A DNA stretch of 64,000 bases from Geovibrio ferrireducens (lineage in GTDB: Bacteria > Chrysiogenota > Deferribacteres > Deferribacterales > Geovibrionaceae): NCBI RefSeq assembly GCF_026226615.1, contig NZ_JAJAPB010000003.1, positions 248,001 to 312,000 of the forward strand, written 5' to 3'. Both the position numbers and the translations under genes were made by a program. The notes beneath the pieces were generated by a model, which saw only the letters and a program-made list of their open reading frames with translations, was not told the DNA's origin and ran no database searches. Below, one piece after another: positions 17,515-25,511 of the stretch; position 1 is the stretch's first letter; each line of letters begins with the position of its first letter.

Positions 17515-18127
17515 ATTCGTTTCCGGCTGGGCGGGTTTTCCCGCTCTCTTTCCCCAGATTTCCTCCGCCTATCCGTTTTATCTCCCATTTGTAACCCACT
17601 CGGAAAACGAAATTGAAAACGCTCTGGCCGAAGGCGGCGAGATTCTGGCGGGGTGGTCCACAGGGGCACACATTATTCTCAAAAACATAGACAGCATAAT
17701 GAATAAATATGAAAAAATTTTTCTGTTCGCGCCGTTTATAAGCTTCTGTGACTACTTTCATTCTCAGGCTGTTATGCTGATGATAAAGAAAATGAAGCGC
17801 GATCCGCAGGCCGTTCTGCGTGATTTTTACGATAAATGCGGGCTGGCGGACTTTGCACCTGCAACAGATGAAAAAACAATATCTGCTCTGATCAGCGGTC
17901 TTGAGTTTCTGCTGGAAAGCCGTGCGGATGTAAAAGGCAGTGATGCCGCGGATAAAGTTATCCTTGTGCAGGGTGCTGCGGATATGATAGTAAATTTCCG
18001 CGCCAGTGAGGATGTGGCGGACATGCTCCACGGGGAAAAGCTCATCACCATTGAAAGCGGTCACTATATTAAAGAAAAGGTCATTGCCGACATAATCTAT
18101 GAAAATACACATAAAAAGATTCTTTGA
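17507..18127 (+). CDS. alpha/beta hydrolase, likely pimeloyl-ACP methyl ester esterase
   Basis: A 206-residue alpha/beta hydrolase between bioF and bioC, the position held in other genomes by BioG, BioH or similar esterases that remove the methyl group from pimeloyl-ACP methyl ester. The catalytic triad is visible: Ser in GWSTG, Asp in QGAADMIV and His in ESGHYI. It is shorter than BioH (about 256) and close to BioG in size, and its N terminus (MLKFVSGWAGFPALFPQ) resembles the BioG type. It overlaps bioF by eight bases and bioC by 29, so the three are translationally coupled. The substrate is inferred from context. Confidence 0.75.
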   Translation: MLKFVSGWAGFPALFPQISSAYPFYLPFVTHSENEIENALAEGGEILAGWSTGAHIILKNIDSIMNKYEKIFLFAPFISFCDYFHSQAVMLMIKKMKRDPQAVLRDFYDKCGLADFAPATDEKTISALISGLEFLLESRADVKGSDAADKVILVQGAADMIVNFRASEDVADMLHGEKLITIESGHYIKEKVIADIIYENTHKKIL

Positions 18128-18854
18128 CAAAGCGGCGGACTGCTATGATTCCTCTGCGGATATACAGAAAATCGCAGCAGCGAGGCTCTGCTCGCTCATT
18201 GAGGCTGACGCACCGCATACTGCGGTGGAGATAGGCACAGGCAGCGGCATTTTCACCGGAATGTTCATAAGCAGATGCAGACCTCAGCGCTTCATCGGCC
18301 TTGACATAGCCTACTCCATGGCAAAAGCCTCGTCGTCATTTCCCGGCCTGTTCATTCAGGCGGACGGAGAGAGGCTCCCGCTGAAAAACGGATGCGCGGA
18401 TATTCTCGTAAGTTCATCCGTTCTGCAATGGTTTCAGCGGCCTGAAATCTCCATTCCTGCGGCGCTTGACACACTCAGAACAGGGGGAAGGTTCTGCTTT
18501 TCCGTTTTCTGTGACGGAACCTTTGCGGAAATGGCGGTGCTGAACAGAATAACAGGTTTCGGCAGTGTTTATCCCCTGAAAACTGCCGCATTTTATGACA
18601 GTCTCCTGTCAGAAATTCCCGGAATAAGCCATCAGCTTGAAATACACGACTATGTGCTGAAATTTCCCGATGTAAAAGAATTTCTGAAAAAACAGAAAGC
18701 CACCGGAGCAAGGTTCACAGGCAGAACAACAGCCGCAGGAAAAGATTCATACCGCAGATTCTGCGAGCTTTACCAGTCATTCTTCGGTGACGGTGAAACC
18801 ATTCCCGTAACCTACCGCATAGCCTACATCACAGGCAAAAGAGCGCATGCTTAA
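18099..18854 (+). CDS. bioC: malonyl-ACP O-methyltransferase BioC
   Basis: A 251-residue SAM-dependent methyltransferase that masks malonyl-ACP as a methyl ester, so that fatty-acid enzymes can build pimeloyl-ACP. Typical BioC features are the N-terminal RFFDKAADCYDSSADIQ, motif I VEIGTGSGIFTGMF, LPLKNGCADILVSSSVLQW and the C-terminal Arg/Tyr-rich region. It is the last gene of bioF-esterase-bioC, overlapping the previous gene by 29 bases. A BioB is not encoded in this window and must lie elsewhere. Confidence 0.88.
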   Translation: MKIHIKRFFDKAADCYDSSADIQKIAAARLCSLIEADAPHTAVEIGTGSGIFTGMFISRCRPQRFIGLDIAYSMAKASSSFPGLFIQADGERLPLKNGCADILVSSSVLQWFQRPEISIPAALDTLRTGGRFCFSVFCDGTFAEMAVLNRITGFGSVYPLKTAAFYDSLLSEIPGISHQLEIHDYVLKFPDVKEFLKKQKATGARFTGRTTAAGKDSYRRFCELYQSFFGDGETIPVTYRIAYITGKRAHA

Positions 18855-18900
18855 TTAGCAATTCAGTTTACCTCATCACTGTCAACCATATGTCATTCTT

Positions 18901-18929
18901 TTGTTACAAAAAATTACACTCTTTATATT
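18901..18929 (+). promoter_or_regulatory. promoter of the kinase-like gene
   Basis: TTGTTA (18901-18906), a 17-base spacer and TATATT (18924-18929) lie in an AT-rich stretch and would start transcription about 75 bases before TTG 19012. Confidence 0.4.
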
Positions 18930-19011
18930 GAACACTGCATCCAAAACGGCAATATTATTTTTAATGTGCATAGCATGATTATGATTCAGCACAGAATTTC
19001 CGTGAGGCAGA

Positions 19012-19764
19012 TTGACTTATTTCAGATACGAAACCGCAGACAGCGCACATGATTGCGAAGATCTGCTGGTGAACATCAAACATCTATTTGATCAAAATTT
19101 CAGAGTGTTGCAGAAAGCCAGGAATGAAATCAGGATCGTCCGCTATAAAGGCATGGATCTGGTTCTGAAATCATTTAAAGTTCCGGCATCCTTTAACAGG
19201 GTCGCATACTCCTTTTTAAGGGACAGCAAAGCGAAAAGGTCTTTCATGAATGCAGTCGCTCTGAAATCTCTGGGTATCGGCACTCCGGATCCGCTCGGAT
19301 ATATCGAGTTCTTCTCCGGCGGCCTGATAAAGGAGAGCTTCTATGTTTCGTCCTATTCCGAAAATGACTTTACAATAAGAAAAGCCATTCTTGATAAAGA
19401 AATCAAAGACAGGAACAGACTGCTGAAATCCTTTGCCGCCTTCACTTTCAGACTGCATAAAAAGAATATCCATCATCTGGACTATTCACCCGGAAACATA
19501 CTTGTCAGTAAAAACGGCTCTGACTGGAAGTTCGAGCTTGTGGACATCAACCGCATGCATTTCAGAAAGCTGACCTATGAGCAAAGGCTCAAAAACTTCA
19601 TAAAACTCTGGCCGGATGACGACACTATGACGATAATGATGAGAGAATATGCTGCCTTTTCGGGTGATAATCCGGGAAATGCCGTCAGGGATGCGCTTAA
19701 GTGGCTGCACTGCTACAAGAGAGTTATAAACCTCAAGAAAAAGCTGAAAAAGGCTCTCAGATAA
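19012..19764 (+). CDS. lipopolysaccharide kinase-like protein
   Basis: A 250-residue protein of the protein-kinase-like fold, in the WaaP/InaA/Kdo-kinase group that phosphorylates core sugars of lipopolysaccharide. It has the catalytic-loop motif HHLDYSPGNILV (H-x-D-x4-N) and the metal-binding motif LVDINR in place of DFG. The N-lobe Lys is probably in DLVLKSFKVP. It starts with TTG 19012 behind GAGG, since a stop lies three codons upstream and no ATG occurs in the first 47 codons. It is convergent with the next gene, with an 8-base overlap. The exact sugar target is unknown. Confidence 0.75.
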   Translation: MTYFRYETADSAHDCEDLLVNIKHLFDQNFRVLQKARNEIRIVRYKGMDLVLKSFKVPASFNRVAYSFLRDSKAKRSFMNAVALKSLGIGTPDPLGYIEFFSGGLIKESFYVSSYSENDFTIRKAILDKEIKDRNRLLKSFAAFTFRLHKKNIHHLDYSPGNILVSKNGSDWKFELVDINRMHFRKLTYEQRLKNFIKLWPDDDTMTIMMREYAAFSGDNPGNAVRDALKWLHCYKRVINLKKKLKKALR

Positions 19765-20566
19765 TCTGCCGGAGATGCTCAATGGCGCGCATAACTTTCA
19801 GGTTGTTGTCCTTTTCGGTTCCGGCTGTTTTCTCCCACCATCCGCGGTGAACACCCCTCACCATTACAGGAATACTCTTCATACCCAGAATCTGCGCCAT
19901 AGCAAGGCGGTGGAGACCTTTGGCGGTTTTCACAGGCCTGCCGTCCATGTCCAGTGCGATACAGACAGGGTCCTTCTCCAGTGAGGTGTCATAGCCGTGA
20001 ACCTCAAGCTGCTGCATAAATTTCAGATATATTTCCAGATATTTGCAGACCTTATCCTCCGTATTCAGATAAATTCCGGAACGGTTTTTATTGAATTCGG
20101 TGTAAGGAGTCCCCCGCTTTATCATCTCTGTCAGTTCGGTATATTTTCTGCTTTTCCGCAAATCCTGTCTGTTTTCCCAAATATCCGACATCAGGGCGTA
20201 TCTGTCAGTGTCTCTGAACACAGCTTCACCCCTGTCCCAGTCACCGTCCCATATAAACACCCCGGCCGTTCTTCGGCGGTGATGCTTTGAGGCGAAAACA
20301 GCCATACGGTTCAGGGATTCCGGCGGAAGGCTGAGAATAAGAGCATTACCATACCTGTTTCTTACCGCGTGTCCGGGCAAGCCGGAACGCTCAATGAGCC
20401 CGCTGAATGCGGAGTGGTTCAGCCAGAGGCTGAGAAGAACACTCTCCAGCGGGGAACCTGCCGCCTTCTTAAAGGCACTGCTCAGAAGGCTTTTCACTGC
20501 TTTCAGCATAGTCCGGGGGATAAGCACAGGGTGGTAGAGCTCGTTAAAAGCCTTGTCATCAATCAT
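19757..20566 (-). CDS. hypothetical protein with ParB/Srx-like C-terminal segment
   Basis: A 269-residue cytoplasmic protein that I cannot place firmly. The C-terminal part, DMDGRPVKTAKGLHRLAMAQ followed by ILGMKSIPVMVRG, resembles the G-x-H-R-L-A loop of ParB/sulfiredoxin-fold domains that bind nucleotides. The rest is basic and helical, with a WDGDWDRG segment. It is coupled to peptide deformylase by an ATGA overlap and converges with the LPS kinase-like gene. Proteins of this style occur in surface-polysaccharide loci, which fits the neighbouring kinase. No catalytic residues can be assigned. Confidence 0.6.
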   Translation of the reverse strand: MIDDKAFNELYHPVLIPRTMLKAVKSLLSSAFKKAAGSPLESVLLSLWLNHSAFSGLIERSGLPGHAVRNRYGNALILSLPPESLNRMAVFASKHHRRRTAGVFIWDGDWDRGEAVFRDTDRYALMSDIWENRQDLRKSRKYTELTEMIKRGTPYTEFNKNRSGIYLNTEDKVCKYLEIYLKFMQQLEVHGYDTSLEKDPVCIALDMDGRPVKTAKGLHRLAMAQILGMKSIPVMVRGVHRGWWEKTAGTEKDNNLKVMRAIEHLRQII

Positions 20567-21096
20567 GAAAGTCCGAGCACCCTTCTTCTGTACTCACTTT
20601 CGGAATAAATATCAGAACAGTCCGCAACGCGCAAAGGGAAAAGTATACCTTCCAGATGGTCAAACTCATGCTGAAAAATCCGTGCGGGAAAACCCTGAAG
20701 ACAGGTTTCCTGCTCTCTTCCGCTCAGATCAGAGAAGCGCACGCTGATCCCCGTTTGTCTGGGGACAAGCCCTCTCAGACCGGGAACACTCAGACAGCCC
20801 TCCCACATAGTGTCAAAGCACTCTGAGAATGAGATTATTTCAGGATTTACCATGATCAGCGGCTCCATATCTGGAGCATCGGGGTAACGCTCATTAGGTT
20901 TGGAGTGGATAATAAGAACACGCTTTGAGACCCTTATCTGCGGCGCAGCTATACCCACGCCGCCGTGGGTTTTCATTGCTATCAGCATATCTTTTGCAAG
21001 CTGCTTTATCAGAGGGTCGGCAGGGTCTTCAACCTCTTCGGCTCTGAGACCCAGAACCTTCTCGCCTCTGAGAGCTATGCTTATATGTTCGGGCAT
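20563..21096 (-). CDS. def: peptide deformylase
   Basis: A 177-residue metalloenzyme that removes the N-formyl group from nascent proteins at the ribosome. All three family motifs are present: GGVGIAAPQI, EGCLSVPG with the metal-binding Cys, and QHEFDHLEG with the two metal-binding His and catalytic Glu. AAGGAGA precedes ATG 21096. A promoter with TGGACA and TATTAT (18-base spacer) lies at 21120-21149. It is cotranscribed with the ParB-like gene through an ATGA overlap, and no fmt gene follows. Confidence 0.95.
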   Translation of the reverse strand: MPEHISIALRGEKVLGLRAEEVEDPADPLIKQLAKDMLIAMKTHGGVGIAAPQIRVSKRVLIIHSKPNERYPDAPDMEPLIMVNPEIISFSECFDTMWEGCLSVPGLRGLVPRQTGISVRFSDLSGREQETCLQGFPARIFQHEFDHLEGILFPLRVADCSDIYSESEYRRRVLGLS

Positions 21097-21119
21097 AAGG
21101 CTATCTCCTTGGGTAAGTT

Positions 21120-21149
21120 ATAATATACCTCAAAGAGAAAATATGTCCA
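21120..21149 (-). promoter_or_regulatory. def promoter
   Basis: On the minus strand -35 TGGACA (21149-21144) and -10 TATTAT (21125-21120) are separated by 18 bases, 24 bases before ATG 21096. Confidence 0.5.
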
Positions 21150-21159
21150 CGGTGTATGC

Positions 21160-21294
21160 CTAACTTTCGTGCTTGCCGCCGCCGCAGCAGCTTTTACCGT
21201 CGCCGCAGCCGCAGCCTTTGCTTTTAAAAAATTTGTGGTAAAGGAAGTACACTGCGCAGGCCAGTATGGCAAAGAGAATAAGTTTTTCAATCAT
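21160..21294 (-). CDS. FeoB-associated Cys-rich membrane protein-like
   Basis: A 44-residue protein with one N-terminal transmembrane helix (about 4-20) and a Lys-rich, then Gly/Cys-rich tail (KGCGCGDGKSCCGGG). This plan matches FeoB-associated cysteine-rich membrane proteins, thought to handle ferrous iron at the membrane. AGGTGA lies five bases before ATG 21294. It stands alone between mrpE and def, without feoA or feoB beside it, so the iron link is by similarity only. Confidence 0.65.
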   Translation of the reverse strand: MIEKLILFAILACAVYFLYHKFFKSKGCGCGDGKSCCGGGKHES

Positions 21295-21635
21295 AGTTCA
21301 CCTACTTAGAAATATCTAACTTAGTAAATCTATATGCCGGATATGCCGATACTGCAACATAAAAATTTTAAAAATTTTTGTTTAAATAACCCTAAACTCC
21401 GCAAATCAGTGGTATACTGTATACAAAATACATTAAGCGGTATCAGTTATAGTTTTTTAAGATATGTCTCATACATAAACCCTATAGCGCAGGCTGCCTT
21501 CTTTTCGGTAATACTGACTATTTGCATTGTTTACAATATCTTAAAAAATAAAACCCTGTATACGGTTTTTCCGAAAAATATTGACTACATCTTCAAAACT
21601 GATACTATAAACCTGTTTTGTTTTAAGGAGCGGGG
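21295..21635. promoter_or_regulatory. intergenic region before the mrp operon
   Basis: This 341-base AT-rich stretch holds a palindrome GTATACTGTATAC (21412-21424), a third GTATAC at 21558-21563, and a weak promoter TTGACT / TATAAA (21581-21611, 19-base spacer) facing mrpE. An open frame from 21334 exists but looks non-coding. TAAGGAGCGGGG is the ribosome site of mrpE. Confidence 0.4.
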
Positions 21636-22118
21636 ATGACATTCATATTCACATTTCTGGTGCTTTTCATCTTCTGGTTCATGTTATCAGGAGAGTTCAG
21701 CGGACTTTTGGTGGCTTTTGCGGTGATTTTCAGTCTGACAGCCGCATATCTCAGCCATGACTTCTTTCTGCGCAGGCTCAGGAAGGATCACATCCGGATA
21801 GTTAAGGATATTATCCTTTATCTTCCGTGGCTTATGAAGGAGACAATTGTTGCCAACCTTCAGGTGGTCAAAATAATACTGAGCCCTTCGATGCCCATCG
21901 ATCCGCAGATTGTGGAATTCAAGTCCGACTTGAAGACCGATCTGGGACTGACAATTCTGGCAAACTCAATCACAATAACGCCGGGAACTGTCACGCTGGA
22001 CATTAAGGAAGATAACATTTTTGTTGTTCATGCACTCACGCCGGAGCATGCGGACGGTCTCTTAAGCAGAGAGATGGAACGCAGGGTGCTCAAAATTGAG
22101 GGGAGCGGAAATGTTTGA
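21636..22118 (+). CDS. mrpE: Na+/H+ antiporter subunit E (MrpE)
   Basis: A 160-residue membrane protein, first gene of the Mrp-type antiporter operon. It has two or three N-terminal hydrophobic segments, then the MrpE cytoplasmic part with DLGLTILANSITITPGTVTLD, the family signature. The Mrp complex exchanges cytoplasmic Na+ (or K+) for protons across the inner membrane; MrpE is an accessory subunit. The length is typical (about 160). AAGGAGCGGGG precedes ATG 21636 and the next gene overlaps its end. Confidence 0.92.
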   Translation: MTFIFTFLVLFIFWFMLSGEFSGLLVAFAVIFSLTAAYLSHDFFLRRLRKDHIRIVKDIILYLPWLMKETIVANLQVVKIILSPSMPIDPQIVEFKSDLKTDLGLTILANSITITPGTVTLDIKEDNIFVVHALTPEHADGLLSREMERRVLKIEGSGNV

Positions 22119-22365
22119 AACAGCAGCGGTACTCATCCTTCTTTCGGTATTTATTTCCGGAGCCAGAATGCTTAAGGGTCCTACGGTCTTTGACAGAATT
22201 CTGGCGGCGAATCTGATCGGCACGAAAGCCATCATCATTATCCTGCTTCTGGGATATATCTACGGCAGACCTCATTTCTCCGATCTCGCCCTTGTCTACG
22301 CACTGATCAACTTCATTGTCACCATAGCTCTCCTCCGCTTCATGGAGAGAGGCCGGCTGGACTAG
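22111..22365 (+). CDS. mrpF: Na+/H+ antiporter subunit F (MrpF)
   Basis: An 84-residue membrane protein with three transmembrane helices and the MrpF motif RMLKGPTVFDRILAANLIG, followed by the C-terminal ALINFIVTIALLRFME. In the Mrp complex this subunit lies beside MrpG in the sodium-path module. ATG 22111 has GAGGGGAGCGG before it, and the frame overlaps the mrpE stop by eight bases. The frame also opens at a TTG at 22096, which is less likely. Confidence 0.92.
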   Translation: MFETAAVLILLSVFISGARMLKGPTVFDRILAANLIGTKAIIIILLLGYIYGRPHFSDLALVYALINFIVTIALLRFMERGRLD

Positions 22366-22374
22366 GGGGAAATC

Positions 22375-22683
22375 ATGGAAATTAAACTCATATTAAGCGG
22401 TATTTTTATTTTTGTCGGATGCTTTTTCGTCATCACGGCATCAATAGGGATACTGAGGCTCCCCGGCTTTTACCTCCGGCTGCACGCTGGCAGCAAGGCG
22501 GATTCTCTCGGACAGACTCTGATTATCATCGGACTGATCATTTATGAAGGCTTCAATATACTGAGCCTCAAAATGCTGTTCGTAATAATTTTTATCTACA
22601 TCGCAAACCCCACAGCAGCGCATGCAATAGCAAAAGCCGCATGGGTTGAAGGGCTTAAGCCATGGAGGAAGAGAAATGATTAA
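22375..22683 (+). CDS. mrpG: Na+/H+ antiporter subunit G (MrpG)
   Basis: A 102-residue membrane protein with three helices. The family signature GILRLPGFYLRLHAGSKADS is clear, as is the C-terminal NPTAAHAIAKAAW. It forms the small-subunit core of the antiporter with MrpF. GGGGGAAATC precedes ATG 22375. The following gene overlaps its stop by eight bases. Confidence 0.93.
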   Translation: MEIKLILSGIFIFVGCFFVITASIGILRLPGFYLRLHAGSKADSLGQTLIIIGLIIYEGFNILSLKMLFVIIFIYIANPTAAHAIAKAAWVEGLKPWRKRND

Positions 22684-23209
22684 CCTTATGCTGCTTCTCT
22701 TTCTGGTAATAATAGCCATAGCCGCAATTCAGGCTAAGGACATACTCAACTCCATAATGTATCTGGGCGCATACAGCCTTTTCATAGCGCTTGTGTGGAC
22801 GGAGCTTAACGCGGTTGACGTCGCCTTCACAGAGGCCGCTGTCGGCGCGGGGGTGTCCGGTGTTTTCATGATAGGGGCGCTAACACGGATGAACCGCTTT
22901 GAATCATCCAGAGAAAGAACAGGCCTTGCCAAGTACGGGCCGCTGTTCATTGTTATGGTCACGGCAGCCATGCTCTTCTACGCAACGGTGGACATGCCCG
23001 ACTACAACAACCCCGAAGCGCCGATTCATAATCATGTGGCGCCGTACTATATACAGAATTCAGAGAGTGACACAGGCTCCGTCAACATCGTAACATCAAT
23101 TCTCGCCAGCTACAGGGGGTTTGATACCCTCGGAGAAACATCAGTGGTTTTCACTGCTGCCATCTCCGTGATTCTGCTTTTGAGAAGGAGGGATAAAAAT
23201 GAAAGATGA
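22676..23209 (+). CDS. MrpA C-terminal-like subunit (DUF4040/MbhD plus MbhE-like)
   Basis: A 177-residue membrane protein equivalent to the C-terminal MbhD/MbhE part of large MrpA subunits, here encoded separately. The DUF4040 segment ILNSIMYLGAYSLFIALVW and VDVAFTEAAVGAGVSGVFMI is unmistakable. A later periplasmic loop (about 110-145) precedes a last helix with FDTLGETSVVFTAAISVILL, typical of MbhE. GGAGGAAGAGAA lies before ATG 22676. The split from MrpA resembles Mbh/Mrp complexes of archaea and several anaerobic bacteria. Confidence 0.85.
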   Translation: MINLMLLLFLVIIAIAAIQAKDILNSIMYLGAYSLFIALVWTELNAVDVAFTEAAVGAGVSGVFMIGALTRMNRFESSRERTGLAKYGPLFIVMVTAAMLFYATVDMPDYNNPEAPIHNHVAPYYIQNSESDTGSVNIVTSILASYRGFDTLGETSVVFTAAISVILLLRRRDKNER

Positions 23210-23621
23210 TGTAATTCTGCGCACAGTCGCCAGATGTATGGTTCCTTTTATCCTCCTGTTCGCTTTTTATGTTCAGGCGCACGGCGAAATCAGCCCCGGC
23301 GGCGGCTTTCAGGCCGGCGTTATCTTTGCTTCCGCCTTCATCCTCATAGCCCTTGCAGTGGGCAAGGAAAAGGCCAGAGAAAAATTCAAAAAGAAAATAA
23401 GTGACATCACATGCTCTCTGGGGCTGATGATATACGCAGGAATAGGTTTCATCACCGTACTTTGCGGCGGTCTGTTTCTGGAATACGGCAAACTCCCCTT
23501 CGGCTCAGCCCAGGCGGGCAACCACCTCGGCATGATAGGGATTGAACTGGGTGTCGGTCTTGCGGTTGCCTCGGTAATGGTTACGATATTCTTTGAGATT
23601 GCGAGGAAGGACGATGATTGA
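23199..23621 (+). CDS. mrpB: Na+/H+ antiporter subunit B (MnhB domain)
   Basis: A 140-residue four-helix membrane protein of the MnhB family. The signature FYVQAHGEISPGGGFQAGVI, with its loop between the first two helices, is complete. The second half has GNHLGMIGIELGVGLAVASV, also conserved. It overlaps the preceding gene by 11 bases, and mrpC overlaps its own 3' end by eight bases. It is part of the ion-translocating membrane domain. Confidence 0.92.
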   Translation: MKDDVILRTVARCMVPFILLFAFYVQAHGEISPGGGFQAGVIFASAFILIALAVGKEKAREKFKKKISDITCSLGLMIYAGIGFITVLCGGLFLEYGKLPFGSAQAGNHLGMIGIELGVGLAVASVMVTIFFEIARKDDD

Positions 23622-23994
23622 TTTTATTGCCGCAAAATACAATTACCTTATATGCGTCTGCCTGATGATGATAGGCTTTTACGCCGTTATCGCCAAGCAG
23701 AACCTTATGAAGAAAATCATAGGTTTAAGCATATTCCAGACATCCGTTTTCCTTTTCTACATCTCAATGGCTAAGGTTAAAGACGGCACAGCGCCCATTA
23801 TATGGGAGGGGGCAATCAGGTATGACAACCCGCTTCCCCATGTTCTGATACTCACGGCGATAGTGGTTTCAGTGAGCACAACTGCGGTGGCGATAGCTCT
23901 TATAATCAAGATCTATCAGGCCTACGGAACGATAGAAGACGATAAAATAAGAGAGATAGAAGCCGGAAGCTCCGGCGGGAGTGCAGGCCGATGA
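23614..23994 (+). CDS. mrpC: Na+/H+ antiporter subunit C (MrpC, NuoK-like)
   Basis: A 126-residue, three-helix membrane protein homologous to NuoK. It shows IGLSIFQTSVFLFYISMA and, in the third helix, NPLPHVLILTAIVVSVSTTA, the MrpC/NuoK signature with the conserved PHVLILTAIVV core. GCGAGGAAGG precedes ATG 23614. The tail after the third helix is acidic and Gly/Ser-rich. It overlaps mrpD by four bases. Confidence 0.93.
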   Translation: MIDFIAAKYNYLICVCLMMIGFYAVIAKQNLMKKIIGLSIFQTSVFLFYISMAKVKDGTAPIIWEGAIRYDNPLPHVLILTAIVVSVSTTAVAIALIIKIYQAYGTIEDDKIREIEAGSSGGSAGR

Positions 23995-25511
23995 ACTTAT
24001 CAGCTAACTTTCCCGCTTTTCTTGTTGCTCTTCCTTTGATATTTGTTCCTGTGATCCCTCTTCTGGGTATGTACAGCAGAAAAATATGCTGGTACGTGAC
24101 TGTCGCTGTTATAACAGCCTCATTCGGCATGATAATGTCGCTGCTTGCCAAGGTGAGCGCCACAGGTCCCATCTCATATTTCATGGGCAACTGGGCTCCC
24201 CCCATCGGCATAGAATACAGAATAGACATGCTGAATGCGTTTGTTCTGGCTGTCATATCGTTCATATCCCTCGTCTCGCTCCTCTTCGGGAAAGAGCTTG
24301 TGGAAAAGGAAATACCGGAGGAGAAGCACCCCGCTTTCTACTCTGTGTTCATCCTCTTTGTTGTTGGTATGATGGGCATCACGGTCACGGGCGACCTTTT
24401 CAACGTTTATGTTTTCCTTGAGATAACATCCCTCTCTGGCTATGCCCTCATAGCCGTCAGCAGCAAAAGATATGCTCCCATGGCAAGCTTCAACTATCTG
24501 GTCATAGGCACAATAGCCGCTACGTTCATCGTTCTCGGCATCGGCTACCTTTACATGGTGACCGGCACACTGAACATGGCGGATCTGGCTGAAAGGGTCA
24601 AGCCTCTGCACGGTTCAAGCGTTGTACTTGCGGCCTATGCATTCATTCTGGTGGGACTGTTTGTGAAAATGGCGGTTTTCCCCCTTCACCTTTGGCTGCC
24701 TGACGCTTACACCTACTCACCCTCAGCGGTGAGCGCCGCCATGGCAGCAACATCCACCAAAGTCGGGGCTTATGTGCTCATAAGGCTTATGTACTCAGTG
24801 TTTGACATTGAGTTCAGCCTCGGCTCAATACCCATGACAAGTATAATCATCTTCTTCGCTTCGCTCTCAATAATCGCAGGTTCTGTGATAGCCATAGCGC
24901 AGACAAACATAAAGAAAATGCTCGCTTACTCCAGCGTGGGGCAGATAGGCTACATCCTTCTGGCTGCTGCTATGGTCAATACAGAAGCGCTCACAGGCGG
25001 CATGGTGCATATATTCAGCCACGCTCTTATGAAGGGCGGTCTGTTCTTTGTTGTGGGTCTTATAGTGTTCAACATAGGCACAGAGAGGATATGCGACTTT
25101 GCGGGACTGGGCAGGAGAATGCCCTTTATGGCTGCGGCGTTTACCGTCTTCTCCTTTTCAATAATCGGCGTGCCGCTCACGGTGGGCTTCGTCAGTAAAT
25201 GGTATCTGATAATGGGTGCAATAGCCTCAGGCCACTGGTACGCAATCGGTGTTGTGCTCCTCAGTTCCCTGCTTACGGCAATCTACTTCGGCAAGGTAAT
25301 ATTTGTAATGTACTTTAAAGGCGGTCATGAGTGTGATGTTCATACTGATGCTCACTCCGCGGAAAGAAAGCTCAGCGAACCGATGGGCATGGTTATCCCC
25401 ATGGCTTTTGTCGCCTTTCTCTGCATATATTTCGGCATTTTCGCCACCTTCCCTGTGGAGATGGCCGCCAAAGCTGCTGAGGCTGTTCTCGGAGGTGTGG
25501 CATGGAAATGA
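23991..25511 (+). CDS. mrpD: Na+/H+ antiporter subunit D, first NuoL/M/N paralogue (MrpD)
   Basis: A 506-residue polytopic protein (about 14 helices) of the proton-antiporter family shared with complex I subunits NuoL, NuoM and NuoN. Markers are the helix-5 Glu in NVYVFLEITSLSGYALIA, FVKMAVFPLHLWLPDAYTYSPSAVSA around the helix-7 Lys (quoted by ends FVKMAVFPLH and PDAYTYSPSA), and the helix-8 Lys in MAATSTKVGAY. Such residues form the proton path. It is the first of three such paralogues in this operon and overlaps the next by ten bases. Confidence 0.92.
   Translation: MNLSANFPAFLVALPLIFVPVIPLLGMYSRKICWYVTVAVITASFGMIMSLLAKVSATGPISYFMGNWAPPIGIEYRIDMLNAFVLAVISFISLVSLLFGKELVEKEIPEEKHPAFYSVFILFVVGMMGITVTGDLFNVYVFLEITSLSGYALIAVSSKRYAPMASFNYLVIGTIAATFIVLGIGYLYMVTGTLNMADLAERVKPLHGSSVVLAAYAFILVGLFVKMAVFPLHLWLPDAYTYSPSAVSAAMAATSTKVGAYVLIRLMYSVFDIEFSLGSIPMTSIIIFFASLSIIAGSVIAIAQTNIKKMLAYSSVGQIGYILLAAAMVNTEALTGGMVHIFSHALMKGGLFFVVGLIVFNIGTERICDFAGLGRRMPFMAAAFTVFSFSIIGVPLTVGFVSKWYLIMGAIASGHWYAIGVVLLSSLLTAIYFGKVIFVMYFKGGHECDVHTDAHSAERKLSEPMGMVIPMAFVAFLCIYFGIFATFPVEMAAKAAEAVLGGVAWK

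Noticed and set aside
17492-18130. 212-codon minus-strand open frame opposite the bio esterase and bioC
   Set aside because: It lies antisense to two strongly supported genes, has no recognisable domain and is a shadow of their codon bias.
21334-21639. 101-codon open frame ending in ATGA overlap with mrpE
   Set aside because: It has no ribosome site, its codon use is unlike its neighbours and the stretch is AT-rich with operator-like dyads. The overlap with mrpE could be chance. Small chance of being real.
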